DNA from: DASZBX01 sp035943635
Lineage (GTDB): Bacteria > Actinomycetota > Actinomycetes > Streptomycetales > Catenulisporaceae
DNA length: 64,000 nt
Assembly (NCBI GenBank): GCA_035943635.1
Contig: DASZBX010000071.1
Location: 62,001 to 126,000 of the forward strand
Reading direction: 5' to 3'
Of the stretch, positions 7,869 to 15,758 are shown in pieces; the first letter of the stretch is position 1; every line of letters starts with the position of its first letter. The translations under genes were made by a program, and so were the position numbers. The notes under the pieces were generated by a model that worked only from the letters and a program-made list of their open reading frames with translations, did not search any database and was not told the DNA's origin.

Positions 7869-9802
7869 CGTGCGTCTCCCCCGGTTTCGGCCGCCCGCGC
7901 GTAGGCGGTGATCAGGTCTCGGTAGCCGTCGCTGCGCCCGACCAGGTCCTCGTGCCGGCCGCGGTCCTCGATCCGGCCGCCGGCCAGGAACAGCACCTCG
8001 TCGGCCAGCGCCACGGTGGCCCGGCGGTAGGCGATCACCAGCACGGTCGCGGCCAGGTCGGTCTCCTTGAGCCCGGCCAGGATCGCGGCCTCCACGCTCG
8101 GGTCGACCGCGGAGGTGCAGTCGTCGAGCACCAGCAGCCGGGGCCGGTTGACCAGGGCCCGGGCCAGGGCCAGGCGCTGGCGCTGGCCGCCGGACAGGGT
8201 GGCGCCGCGTTCGCCGATCACGGTGTCCAGGCCGTCCGGCAGGGCCTTGACGAAGGTCTCGGCCTGGGCCACCCGCAGCGCGGCCCAGATCTCCTCGGCC
8301 CCGCGCCGGCCGGCCAGGTCGACGTTGGCCCGGACCGTGTCGCCGAAGATGAAGGTCTGCTGCGGGACCAGGGCCACCGTCCGGGACACCTCGCCCTTGG
8401 CCAGGTCGCGCAGGTCGGCGCCGTCCAGGGTGATCCGGCCGGAGCCGGGGTCGCCGAGCCGGGCCAGCAGCGCGGCCAGGGTGGACTTGCCCGAGCCGGT
8501 GACCCCGACCAGGGCCACGGTCGAGCCGGGGGTGATCGCGGCCGAGACGCCGCGCAGGACTTCGGGGGCGGTGTCGGCGGCGGCGTTCGCGCCGTTCGCC
8601 GCGGTGGCGGTGCCCGGGCCGGCCGCGAACCCGGCGGCGAGGTCGACCCGGCCGGAACCGGCGGCCGGGGCGGGGTCCTGGTCCGCGGCGGCCGGGTACG
8701 CCGGAGCCGGGTAGGCGAAGTGCACGTCGGCCAGGTCGAGCCGGGCCGGGCCGTCCCGGGTGAGCCGCTGCGCGCCGTAGTCGGTGCGGTCCTGCGCGGT
8801 CAGCACGTTCATCACCCGCTCGAACCCGACCACCGAGCGCGGCATGTCGCCGAGCACCCAGCCGATCGCGCGGATCGGGAAGGCCAGCAGGGTGATCAGG
8901 TAGGCGATGTTGACCACGTTCCCGGCCTGGGTGTGGTCCTGCGCGGCCTGGATCGCGCCGAGCAGCAGCACGGCGAGCACGCCGAGGTTGGGCAGGGCTT
9001 CGAGCACCGGGTCGAACAGGGAGCGGACCCGGCCGGCCGCGATGTTGGCGTCGCGCAGGGCGTAGGCGCGGGCGGCGAACCGGTCGGCCTCGGCGTCGGC
9101 CCGGCCCAGGGTCTTGACCACCAGCGCGCCGTCGAAGGACTCGTGCGCGACCTCGGCGACCGTGGCCCGCAACTGCTGGGCGCGGGCGAACCGGGGGCCG
9201 GAGTGCCGGACGTAGATCGTGTTGACCGCGATGACGAGCGGGAACAGGGCGACGCCGACCCACGCGAGGGTGGTGTCGGTCAGGAACATGTCCACGATGG
9301 CCATCAGCAGCATGATCACGACGCCGAGCGACATGGGCATCGGCGCGATGGTCATGAACGACATCTCGATGTCCGAGTTGGCGTTCGACAGCAGCTGGCC
9401 GGTCGGGAAGCGCTGGTGCCAGCTCAGCGGCAGGCGCAGGTAGGCCTCGGTGACCCGGTGCCGGTAGCGGGCCTGCATGCGGAACTGCATGACCCCGGCC
9501 AGCAGCCGCCGGCCGAAGATGCCGACCACCTTGGCCACCGCGACCCCGACGATCAGCAGTCCGGCGGTGGCCAGCGTGCCGGAGTCAACGTGCCCGTCGG
9601 CGAAGTCGGGCAGGACCACGTGGCCGGTGGCCCAGCCGACCGCCCAGGCGGCGGCGACGGTCATCGTGCCGTAGAGCGCGCTGCCGACCAGGGCCCCGGC
9701 GAATATCCGCGGTTCGGTGCGGATGGAGTGCGCGAGGACCTTGGCGCCCCGGATGGTGGTCGAACGTTGCCTGGGCGCGGGGCCCACAGCAGCACTACTC
9801 AT
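7865..9802 (-). CDS. ABC exporter half-transporter, subunit with degenerate catalytic site
   Basis: A 645-residue half-transporter: six membrane segments (about 30-320), then an ATPase domain with Walker A GVTGSGKS (about 432) and a canonical LSGGQ signature (about 533). Walker B reads LLVLDDCTS, with Asp where the catalytic Glu should be, and the H-loop reads IAYR, with Tyr where the switch His should be. A low-complexity stretch of about 45 residues rich in Ala, Gly and Pro interrupts the ATPase domain before Walker A. It is the first gene of the pair. The upstream divergent region is 260 bp. Confidence 0.9.
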   Translation of the reverse strand: MSSAAVGPAPRQRSTTIRGAKVLAHSIRTEPRIFAGALVGSALYGTMTVAAAWAVGWATGHVVLPDFADGHVDSGTLATAGLLIVGVAVAKVVGIFGRRLLAGVMQFRMQARYRHRVTEAYLRLPLSWHQRFPTGQLLSNANSDIEMSFMTIAPMPMSLGVVIMLLMAIVDMFLTDTTLAWVGVALFPLVIAVNTIYVRHSGPRFARAQQLRATVAEVAHESFDGALVVKTLGRADAEADRFAARAYALRDANIAAGRVRSLFDPVLEALPNLGVLAVLLLGAIQAAQDHTQAGNVVNIAYLITLLAFPIRAIGWVLGDMPRSVVGFERVMNVLTAQDRTDYGAQRLTRDGPARLDLADVHFAYPAPAYPAAADQDPAPAAGSGRVDLAAGFAAGPGTATAANGANAAADTAPEVLRGVSAAITPGSTVALVGVTGSGKSTLAALLARLGDPGSGRITLDGADLRDLAKGEVSRTVALVPQQTFIFGDTVRANVDLAGRRGAEEIWAALRVAQAETFVKALPDGLDTVIGERGATLSGGQRQRLALARALVNRPRLLVLDDCTSAVDPSVEAAILAGLKETDLAATVLVIAYRRATVALADEVLFLAGGRIEDRGRHEDLVGRSDGYRDLITAYARAAETGGDAR

Positions 9803-10062
9803 GTCCCGCCCTCTACTCGTCCGGCGCGTGTTCGTCCGGCGCGGCGTCCCGTTCCCTGAGCGTACTGACCGACCCATCCTGTGTATAGCCGGATTACGCC
9901 TGGCGGCACTTACTACATCGGTCAGCGACGGATTGCTCGCGCTCAGTGTCGGCGGCGCGATATTGTGCCGGTGACATGGAATCCCGGTGATTGACACACT
10001 GTAGTGAGGAACCGACCGGATAAGTCCCGTCCGGATCTGTCCTGCCGACCGAAGGTGGCACG

Positions 10063-10743
10063 ATGACGAGCTACGCACAGACGGAACGCCGAGCTCTGGC
10101 CGACGCCCTGCTGGACGCCGGACCGGACGCCCCGACCCTCTGCGAAGGCTGGACCTCCGCCGACCTGGCCGCGCATCTGGTGATCCGGGAGAACCGGCCG
10201 GACGCGGCGGTCGGGATCGTGGTGCCGTTCGCGGCCCGCTGGACCGCCCGGGTGCAGGACGGCTACCGGGACCGGCGCCCGTACCCCGAGCTGGTCGACC
10301 GGATCCGGACCGGCCCGCCGGCCTGGTCCCCGGCCCGCGCGGCCCGGGTGGACGCGGCGATGAACCTGGTCGAGTACTTCGTGCACCACGAGGACCTGCT
10401 GCGCGGCCCGGACCTGGCCCGTCCCGAGGGCGCCGAGCCGCCGCCGGTGCGCGAGCTGGACCCGGAGCTCGAGGCGCAGCTGTGGCAGCGCCTGCGCAGC
10501 AGCGCCAAGCTGATGTTCCGCCGCTCTCCGGTGGGCGTGACGCTGGTGCGCACCAGCCACGACAAGTCCGCCCCGCGCGCCACCGCGGTCGCCAAGTCGG
10601 CCAACCCGCAGATGGTCACGGTGGCCGGGACGGCCGGCGAACTGGTGCTGTTCGCCTTCGGCCGCCGCACCGCCGCCCAGGTGGAACTGACCGGGCAGGA
10701 CTCGGCCGTGGCGCAGCTGCGCGGGGCGAAGTTGGGGTTGTGA
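10063..10743 (+). CDS. TIGR03085 family protein (DinB/maleylpyruvate isomerase-like fold)
   Basis: A 226-residue protein. The N-terminus, with LCEGWTSADLAAHL (27-40) and later a metal-site-like EYFVHHEDLLRG, matches the TIGR03085 family of DinB-like four-helix metal-binding proteins typical of actinomycetes; several relatives use mycothiol. Substrate and reaction are unknown. It is divergent from the ABC exporter. A consensus TTGACA (9992-9997) lies in the 260-bp divergent gap, but the only plausible -10 (GATAAG, 10020-10025) is 22 bases away, so the promoter is uncertain. Confidence 0.8.
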   Translation: MTSYAQTERRALADALLDAGPDAPTLCEGWTSADLAAHLVIRENRPDAAVGIVVPFAARWTARVQDGYRDRRPYPELVDRIRTGPPAWSPARAARVDAAMNLVEYFVHHEDLLRGPDLARPEGAEPPPVRELDPELEAQLWQRLRSSAKLMFRRSPVGVTLVRTSHDKSAPRATAVAKSANPQMVTVAGTAGELVLFAFGRRTAAQVELTGQDSAVAQLRGAKLGL

Positions 10744-10770
10744 GGTGGGGCGGGTCGGGACGGGCTGACC

Positions 10771-10784
10771 GAAGCCCGGGCTTC
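10771..10784. other. Perfect 14-bp palindrome downstream of the TIGR03085 gene
   Basis: GAAGCCCGGGCTTC is perfectly self-complementary and begins 27 bases after the stop codon. It could form a short hairpin ending the transcript or be a binding site. It also marks the left edge of the lower-GC toxin-antitoxin segment. Confidence 0.35.
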
Positions 10785-10867
10785 ACCGCCAGCCGGTAGA
10801 TCCTCGGCTGTTGGGCAGATCTGGTGAACCGGAGTTTTTCTCGGCCGCCAGGTATACCATCGATGTT

Positions 10868-11215
10868 ATGAACTGGGGTACCATTGAGCTTGAACCAGAG
10901 GTTGAGAAGTGGCTTGTGGACCTTGACGACCAGCAATACGGTCAAGCACTCATGCATCTTGACCTGCTGGAAGAGCTAGGAGTCACACTTGCTTACCCCT
11001 ACGTCCGCCAACTTGACGGCAAGCTTTACGAACTGCGCTTCTACTGCGGTCGTGCTCAGCAACGCATCAGCTACTGGATTGCGCCAGGGCGCCGGATCAT
11101 TATGCTGACGGTGTTCCACAAGACGAAGAGTCGCGAGACGGCTGAGGTGGCCCGCGCCAGGAAGGCCATGATCGCCTGCCAGGACGAGGGCCACATCGCT
11201 GAGGAGGAACTGTGA
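10868..11215 (+). CDS. HigB/RelE-like toxin (phage Gp49-like family)
   Basis: A 115-residue basic protein with the layout of the HigB/Gp49-like branch of RelE toxins: KLYELRFYC (56-64), RISYWIAPGRRIIMLTVFHK, then a C-terminal KTKSRE helix start. Such toxins cleave mRNA, often on the ribosome. It precedes the antitoxin gene, the toxin-first order of HigBA systems, and overlaps it by 4 bases. Base and codon use differ from the neighbourhood, with many A/T-ending codons, which suggests recent acquisition. The ATG at 10868 has no good ribosome site; an upstream TTG at 10811 is in frame but less likely. Confidence 0.85.
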   Translation: MNWGTIELEPEVEKWLVDLDDQQYGQALMHLDLLEELGVTLAYPYVRQLDGKLYELRFYCGRAQQRISYWIAPGRRIIMLTVFHKTKSRETAEVARARKAMIACQDEGHIAEEEL

Positions 11216-11574
11216 CGAAGACACTCGCCGACCTGAGGCGTTCTCGCGAAGCTACGCCAGAGGTGACGGAAGCGTACACGGCGGCTCTCCTTCGATACGA
11301 GCTGGGCAAAGTCGTCCGTGAGCGGCGCGAAGAGCTGCAGTGGACCCAGACGGAACTCGCCCGCCGGGCCGGGATGCGGCAGCCCGCGGTGGCGCGCTTT
11401 GAAGCGGGCGGCACTGTGCCGACGATCCCGCTGCTCGAACGCCTTGCCGACGCGTTGGGGCTGAAACTCACTGTCCAGTTGACTTCCCCGCCCAGGCAAA
11501 CCCCCGTGCGCAAATCCGAGGAACGTCGTGTGCGCCGCACCAAGCAGCGCAAGGAAGAGATGGTCTCTGCCTAG
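11212..11574 (+). CDS. HigA-like antitoxin, XRE-family DNA-binding protein
   Basis: A 120-residue protein with a helix-turn-helix at about 40-80 (WTQTELARRAGMRQPAVARF) followed by LLERLADALGLKL, typical of XRE/HigA antitoxins. It should neutralise the upstream toxin and repress the shared promoter. The GTG start overlaps the toxin stop (GTGA), and GAGGAGG ends just before it, giving strong coupled translation. The C-terminal 30 residues are very basic (KSEERRVRRTKQRK). Its 3' end overlaps a minus-strand frame by 107 bases, unusual for two real genes. Confidence 0.88.
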   Translation: MTKTLADLRRSREATPEVTEAYTAALLRYELGKVVRERREELQWTQTELARRAGMRQPAVARFEAGGTVPTIPLLERLADALGLKLTVQLTSPPRQTPVRKSEERRVRRTKQRKEEMVSA

Positions 11575-11776
11575 AGCCGGGCTTTGAGCGCGAGCGCTGA
11601 TCGCCGAAGGACGCCAGGAACTGCTCCTCCGACGCGTATGTCGTGCTGTTGCCCGTGAGACGGTCGGCTTCCGCTTCGGCCAGCCGGGCCTGCCACTGCG
11701 GCGACCAGAACCAGGTGTCGTCGTCGGGGAACGGCGGCGCCAGCGGCGGGGGTGGTTGGTCGTGGTTCTGCGGCAT
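11468..11776 (-). CDS. Small acidic protein, antitoxin-like, possibly with altered C-terminus
   Basis: A 102-residue frame with a credible first 60 residues: a Pro-rich start, then WFWSPQWQARLAEAEADRL and EEQFLASFG. These resemble short antitoxin-like proteins common in actinomycetes (WQ.GE.EAD..., EEFL). The remaining 40 residues are Arg/Ser/Trp/Cys-rich, unlike any expected ending, and run antisense through the end of the HigA-like gene. The original stop may have been lost when the toxin-antitoxin pair arrived. The ATG follows GAGGG. Function is unknown. Confidence 0.45.
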   Translation of the reverse strand: MPQNHDQPPPPLAPPFPDDDTWFWSPQWQARLAEAEADRLTGNSTTYASEEQFLASFGDQRSRSKPGSRQRPSLPCAAWCGAHDVPRICARGFAWAGKSTGQ

Positions 11777-11863
11777 GGCGAGCCCTCAATTCTCGGCCGG
11801 ATTGGGCCGCGCGGTGGTTTTCCGGCGGCCCGGCGTCTTCGGCGAGAGGTTATCGGCGTCCGG

Positions 11864-13438
11864 CTAGAACTCCGCGAGCTCCGGCGGGCAGCCCTGGTGG
11901 ACCACGGGGATGAGCCAGCGGAAGATCGCCGCGGCGCCGACCGAGGTGTGGGCGGGGGCGGTGGTCGCGGGGTACGGGCCGCCGTGGTGTTGGGCGTGGT
12001 TGACGGCCACGCCGGTGGGCCAGCCGTTGTAGATGATCCGGCCGACGAGGGTGCGCAGGCGGGCGACCAGTGCGCGGGCCAGGAGCAGGTCCTGCGGGTC
12101 GGACGGGTCCAGCTGGATGGTGGCGGTGAGTTGGCCGTCGCCGGTCAGGGCGGGTTCCAGGGTGGCGAGCAGGGCTTCGACGGCCGCGTTGGCGGCGGCG
12201 TCAGAATTGGCCGAGGCGTCAGCGTTGGCGCCGGCAGCCGCATCGGCCCCGACACCAGCACCAGCACCAGCACCAGCACCAGCACGATAGCGCACGACCA
12301 GCCCGGCCGGCCCGAACCGCTCCTCGGCCAGGAATTCCCGATCGGCGCCGTACGCCGCCACATCAGTCGTGAACACCTGCGGAGTCGCGGACCACGGGCC
12401 CTCGCCGGGCTTGCCCTCGGCGAGCACGGCGACCCGGTCGCGGGCGGTCAGCGAGGCGGTCGCGGCCAAGTAGCCGGCGTGGATGCGTTCGGCCAGCATC
12501 GGGCCGCCGACCGTCTCGGCCACCGCGCTGCCGACCGCGTCCAGCAGAGCCTGGTCGTCCGGGACGAACATCAGGCCCGGGTTGGTGCAGAACTGGCCGA
12601 CGCCCTGGGTCAGCGAGGCCGCGTAGCCGGCCGCGACCTCGTCCCGGCGGCTGCGGGCCGCGCCGGGCAGCACGAACACCGGGTTGACCGAGCCGAGTTC
12701 GCCGAAGAACGGGATCGGCACCGGGCGGGCGGCGCAGATCGCGGCCAGGGCCAGGCCGCCGCGGGTGGAGCCGGTGAACCCGGCCGCGGCCAGGTCCGGG
12801 TGGCGCAGCAGCGCGCCGCCGGCCGGGAAGCCGAAGACCAGGTCGAACGTGCCGGCCGGGGCCCCGGCCGCGGCCAGCGCCGCGGTGACCAGTTCGGCCG
12901 TGCGCAGCGCGGTGTGCGGGTGCGCCTCGTGCGCCTTGACCACGACCGGGCAGCCGGCCGCCAGCGCGGAGGCGGTGTCGCCGCCGGCCACCGAGAAGGC
13001 GAACGGGAAGTTGGAGGCGGCGAACACGGCGACCGGGCCGATCGGGCGGTTCAGGCGCACCAGTTCGGCGCCGATCGGCGCGGGGGCCGCCTCGCGGACC
13101 AGGCCGAGGTATCCGCCCTCGCGCAGCAGGCCGGCGAACAGGCGCAGCTGGCCGGTCGTGCGGGCCACCTCGCCGGTCAGCCGGGCCCGGCCGAGGGCGG
13201 TCTCCCGGTCGGCCAGGTCGACCAGGTCGGCGGCGTGCGCGTCGAGCGCGTCGGCCACCGCGTCCAGGGCGGCGGCGCGGCCGGACGGTCCGAGCGCCTC
13301 CCAGGCCGGTCCGGCCCGGCGGGCGGCGGCGACCTTGCGGCCGACCTCGGCCTCGTCGGCGGCGGGCACGGGCTCGCCGGCCGGCTCACCGGTGCGCGGG
13401 TCGTATCCCTGGATCGTGGCGGGCGTGGAGTCGGCCAT
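11864..13438 (-). CDS. Alpha-ketoglutaric semialdehyde dehydrogenase (aldehyde dehydrogenase family)
   Basis: A 524-residue NAD(P)-dependent aldehyde dehydrogenase. Landmarks are SNFPFAFS (about 142-149), FTGSTRGG, the general base Glu in FFGELGSVNP (about 247) and the catalytic Cys in GVGQFCTNPG (about 284). These fit the branch that oxidises 2,5-dioxopentanoate to 2-oxoglutarate, the last step of oxidative uronate, aldarate and pentose pathways. ATG 13438 fits the GGGAGG spacing better than the GTG one codon earlier and overlaps the upstream stop by one base (TGATG). An Ala/Gly-rich insert (about 386-419) contains a hexanucleotide repeat. The upstream partner is a uronate dehydrogenase-like gene. 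Confidence 0.9.
   Translation of the reverse strand: MADSTPATIQGYDPRTGEPAGEPVPAADEAEVGRKVAAARRAGPAWEALGPSGRAAALDAVADALDAHAADLVDLADRETALGRARLTGEVARTTGQLRLFAGLLREGGYLGLVREAAPAPIGAELVRLNRPIGPVAVFAASNFPFAFSVAGGDTASALAAGCPVVVKAHEAHPHTALRTAELVTAALAAAGAPAGTFDLVFGFPAGGALLRHPDLAAAGFTGSTRGGLALAAICAARPVPIPFFGELGSVNPVFVLPGAARSRRDEVAAGYAASLTQGVGQFCTNPGLMFVPDDQALLDAVGSAVAETVGGPMLAERIHAGYLAATASLTARDRVAVLAEGKPGEGPWSATPQVFTTDVAAYGADREFLAEERFGPAGLVVRYRAGAGAGAGAGVGADAAAGANADASANSDAAANAAVEALLATLEPALTGDGQLTATIQLDPSDPQDLLLARALVARLRTLVGRIIYNGWPTGVAVNHAQHHGGPYPATTAPAHTSVGAAAIFRWLIPVVHQGCPPELAEF
12253..12282. repeat. Five CACCAG hexanucleotide repeats inside the aldehyde dehydrogenase gene
   Basis: Five perfect tandem copies of a 6-bp unit, in frame, encode alternating Ala and Gly in an insert of about 34 low-complexity residues. 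Changes in copy number would alter protein length by two residues per unit without a frameshift. Confidence 0.95.
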
Positions 13439-14256
13439 CACTGTCCTCCCAGCTTGTCGGCGTCGAAATCACTGAAACAGAACTGTCCGCCCAGGTGGGC
13501 GAACTGCGGGTCGTCCGGCGGGGTCGGGCCGAACCGGGCGAGCACGTCCTCGGCGTGCACCTCGGCGTCGTCCTGCGGCAGGTAGCCGAGTTCGCGGGCC
13601 GCGGCCAGGGAGACCCAGGCCTCGCCGCCGCGGGTGTTGGCCGACACGCCGTAGACGATCCGGTACCCGGGGCTCGGCGCGGTCAGGCAGGCCTCGAACA
13701 GGCGGCCGGCGTCGTCCGGGGAGAGCCAGGTGGACAGGGCGCGCGGGCTGGGCAGTTCGGGGAAGCAGGTCAGGATGCGCACCGAGATCACGTCCAGGCC
13801 GTAGCGGTCGTGGTAGAGCGAGCCGAGGGCTTCGCCGGCCGCCTTGGCCACGCCGTAGTACGTGTCCGGGGCGATCTGCGCGTCTTCGGGCAGCGGGTAG
13901 TCGGCGGGGGTGTGGAAGCCGACCGCATGGTTGGAGGAGGCGAACACGACCCGCGGCACCCCGGCCCGGCGGGCGCCTTCGAAGACGTTGTAGGTGCCGT
14001 TGATGTTGACGTCCAGGATCTTCGCCCACGGCGCCTCGCTCGAGATGCCGCCCAGGTGGATCACCGCGTCCACGCCCGCGCAGGCCTGCTCGACCGCGGC
14101 CAGGTCGGTGACGGACCCGACGATCGTCTCCTCGCCGGGCCCGGCTTCCAACGCGGCCAGGTCCAGCAGGCGCAGGGTGCGGCCGGGGCGGGCCAGGCGC
14201 CGGCGGAGGATCCCGCCGACCACGCCGGCCGCGCCGGTGATCAGGACAGTGGACAT
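13438..14256 (-). CDS. NAD-dependent epimerase/dehydratase family protein, probable uronate dehydrogenase
   Basis: A 272-residue extended short-chain dehydrogenase: Rossmann motif GAAGVVG (8-14), then NINGTYNVFEGA, the Ser site FASSNHAVGFH (105-115) and YYGVAK with catalytic Tyr134 and Lys138. The SSNHAVGFH and PDTYYGVAKAAGE patterns are those of uronate dehydrogenase, which oxidises galacturonate or glucuronate to the aldarolactone. GAGGAG precedes the ATG. It is first in an operon with the ketoglutarate-semialdehyde dehydrogenase, so the pair would supply the first and last steps of oxidative uronate use. The middle dehydratases are not in the window. Confidence 0.82.
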   Translation of the reverse strand: MSTVLITGAAGVVGGILRRRLARPGRTLRLLDLAALEAGPGEETIVGSVTDLAAVEQACAGVDAVIHLGGISSEAPWAKILDVNINGTYNVFEGARRAGVPRVVFASSNHAVGFHTPADYPLPEDAQIAPDTYYGVAKAAGEALGSLYHDRYGLDVISVRILTCFPELPSPRALSTWLSPDDAGRLFEACLTAPSPGYRIVYGVSANTRGGEAWVSLAAARELGYLPQDDAEVHAEDVLARFGPTPPDDPQFAHLGGQFCFSDFDADKLGGQ

Positions 14257-14359
14257 TTCAGAGCACTCCTCGGGGGTCGCGCGCACGGCCGGTCGGGGCG
14301 GGTCCGGGCGGACGGGCCGGCCGGCCCGGGCCCGGCGGGGCCCGGAGTCTTGCCCACCC

Positions 14360-14388
14360 ATCCTGTCAGCCGCCGATACCGTTCACAA
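14360..14388 (-). promoter_or_regulatory. Probable promoter of the uronate dehydrogenase operon
   Basis: On the minus strand TTGTGA (14388-14383) and CAGGAT (14365-14360) are separated by exactly 17 bases, close to actinomycete SigA consensus. The start of transcription would lie about 95 bases before the ATG at 14256. The -35 box falls inside the left arm of an inverted repeat. Confidence 0.5.
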
Positions 14389-14416
14389 GTCTGGGTGAAT
14401 GTCCACACTTCTGAAC
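14381..14416. promoter_or_regulatory. Inverted repeat over the -35 box, candidate operator
   Basis: Arms 14381-14392 and 14405-14416 (GTTCACAAGTCT and ACACTTCTGAAC) match at 10 of 12 positions in inverted orientation, with a 12-base spacer. The left arm covers the -35 box of the uronate operon promoter, as expected for a repressor site. No regulator gene lies next to it. Confidence 0.45.
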
Positions 14417-14559
14417 AAAGACTGCTTGGCAGCCAGGTCTGACCGTACCCGCCGGGCGCCCGGCGTACGCACCCGGGCGCCTGGGCGCGACCTGCGCCGA
14501 CAGCACCTTGAAGCGATGCGGGCCGCGGGTGCGGGCCACCGTCCGCGGGCCGAATCCCG

Positions 14560-14589
14560 TTGACAGGCCAGGGCGGCGCTCAGCATGCT
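14560..14589 (+). promoter_or_regulatory. Probable promoter of the histidine phosphatase gene
   Basis: TTGACA (14560-14565) and CATGCT (14584-14589) are 18 bases apart. The predicted 5' leader is about 48 bases and contains AAGGGG ahead of the ATG at 14644. The rest of the 387-bp divergent gap is GC-rich sequence without further recognisable sites. Confidence 0.45.
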
Positions 14590-14643
14590 GGCGGCGAACC
14601 GGTCGCGACCATCCGGCCGCAGCTCACCGAAGGGGTTGTCTGC

Positions 14644-15312
14644 ATGTCAGTCCTCACCGAACTCGTCCTCGTCCGCCACGGCGAGGCGGTGATCAACCTG
14701 ACACCCTCGCTGGACGGGGTCTGCCAGGGCCTGACCGAGCGCGGCCGGCGGCAGGCCGGGCTGCTGCGGGACCGGCTGGCGGCCGACGCCGCGGCCGGGC
14801 GGGCCTTCGACGCGGCGTACCACTCGACCCGGGCCCGCAGCGCCGAGACCGCGCGGATCGTGCAGCCCGCGCTCGGGATACCGCTGGTCGCGCACGACGG
14901 GCTGCGCACGATGGACCACGGCGAGCCGGGCGTGAACGTCTGGGACCCGGCGTCCAATGCGCTCGGCACGATCCCGCCGCTGGTGCCGGACCGCCCGGTG
15001 AACACCGGCGGCGAGTCCTGGCAGCAGTACCTCGACCGCAGCGGGCAGGCACTGCTGGAGATAGCCGACAAGCACGCCGGGCAGCGGGTGGTGGTCTTCG
15101 GGCACTCGGAGACCTCCGAATCCGCCTGCCAGGTCTTCATGCGGCTCACACCCGGGTGGTCGCGCTGGACGTACTCGTTCGTCAACCACACCGGGGTCAC
15201 GGTCTGGCAGCGCACGTACTCCGAACTGCCGGGATCCCACCCGGACGGGCAGTGGATCCTGCGGGTGCACAACAACGACGGCCACCTGCCGGACGGGGAC
15301 CGCACCTGGTAG
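14644..15312 (+). CDS. Histidine phosphatase family protein
   Basis: A 222-residue member of the phosphoglycerate-mutase-like histidine phosphatases. The catalytic motif LVRHGEA (9-15) gives the nucleophile His12; YHSTRARSAETA supplies the second Arg and VFGHSETS the second catalytic His (about 158). Substrate cannot be assigned. Its own promoter is predicted at 14560-14589. Its stop falls exactly where a minus-strand beta-helix remnant stops resembling its family, suggesting a rearrangement junction at 15312. Confidence 0.88.
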   Translation: MSVLTELVLVRHGEAVINLTPSLDGVCQGLTERGRRQAGLLRDRLAADAAAGRAFDAAYHSTRARSAETARIVQPALGIPLVAHDGLRTMDHGEPGVNVWDPASNALGTIPPLVPDRPVNTGGESWQQYLDRSGQALLEIADKHAGQRVVVFGHSETSESACQVFMRLTPGWSRWTYSFVNHTGVTVWQRTYSELPGSHPDGQWILRVHNNDGHLPDGDRTW

Positions 15313-15758
15313 CCGTCGATCCGGCCGCCCTCCCCCCGCAGGGCGGCCTGCTCGGCGACCCGGATCCCGTCCTCGCGGCCGGACCGGATCACGCAGTCCG
15401 TCATCCGCGGCGTCGCGGCGCCGCCGACCAGCACGGCCGAGCCGGCCAGGGTCAGCCCGCGCCGGGTGGTGTCGGCCCGGATCAGCAGCCCGGCCACCAG
15501 TTCCAGCACGACCGTGCCCGGGCCCTGCGACGCTTCGGGGGTGATGGCGCGGCGCGGGGCGAGCCGTTCGCGGTACACGCCCGGCGGGACGGCGACCGTG
15601 GCGCCGGGCTCGGCGGCGGCGATCAACGCCGCGATCGAGCCGGGCTGCGGCGGTGCGGCGGCGGGCGTATGCGACCCCTGATTGCGTCCGGCGGTGTGCG
15701 GCGATCCGGCCGGCGCACTGACCCGCCGTACTCCCGCCATTCCGCTCACGCCGCCCAT
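15313..15758 (-). pseudogene. Truncated right-handed beta-helix (pectin lyase-like) protein remnant
   Basis: Translated from 15758, this frame reads like the start of an actinomycete beta-helix repeat protein: PGATVAVPPGVYRERL, then strand-turn repeats GLTLAGSAVLVGG and RMTDCVIRSG. After about 150 residues the resemblance ends at base 15311, where the phosphatase gene begins in the opposite direction. The frame stays open beyond, but only as an antisense shadow. No start with a good ribosome site and no complete domain remain, so I call it a remnant. The 273 bases to the next gene show nothing recognisable. Confidence 0.5.

Noticed and set aside
9992..10025. TTGACA with GATAAG upstream of the TIGR03085 gene
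   Set aside because: The spacing is 22 bases, outside the usual 16-19 for SigA promoters.
9943..10560. Minus-strand frame opposite the TIGR03085 gene
   Set aside because: Low-complexity shadow; the plus-strand gene has a family match.
14580..15310. Continuation of the beta-helix-like frame across the phosphatase gene
   Set aside because: Beyond base 15311 all resemblance to beta-helix proteins stops, and the phosphatase on the other strand is well supported.
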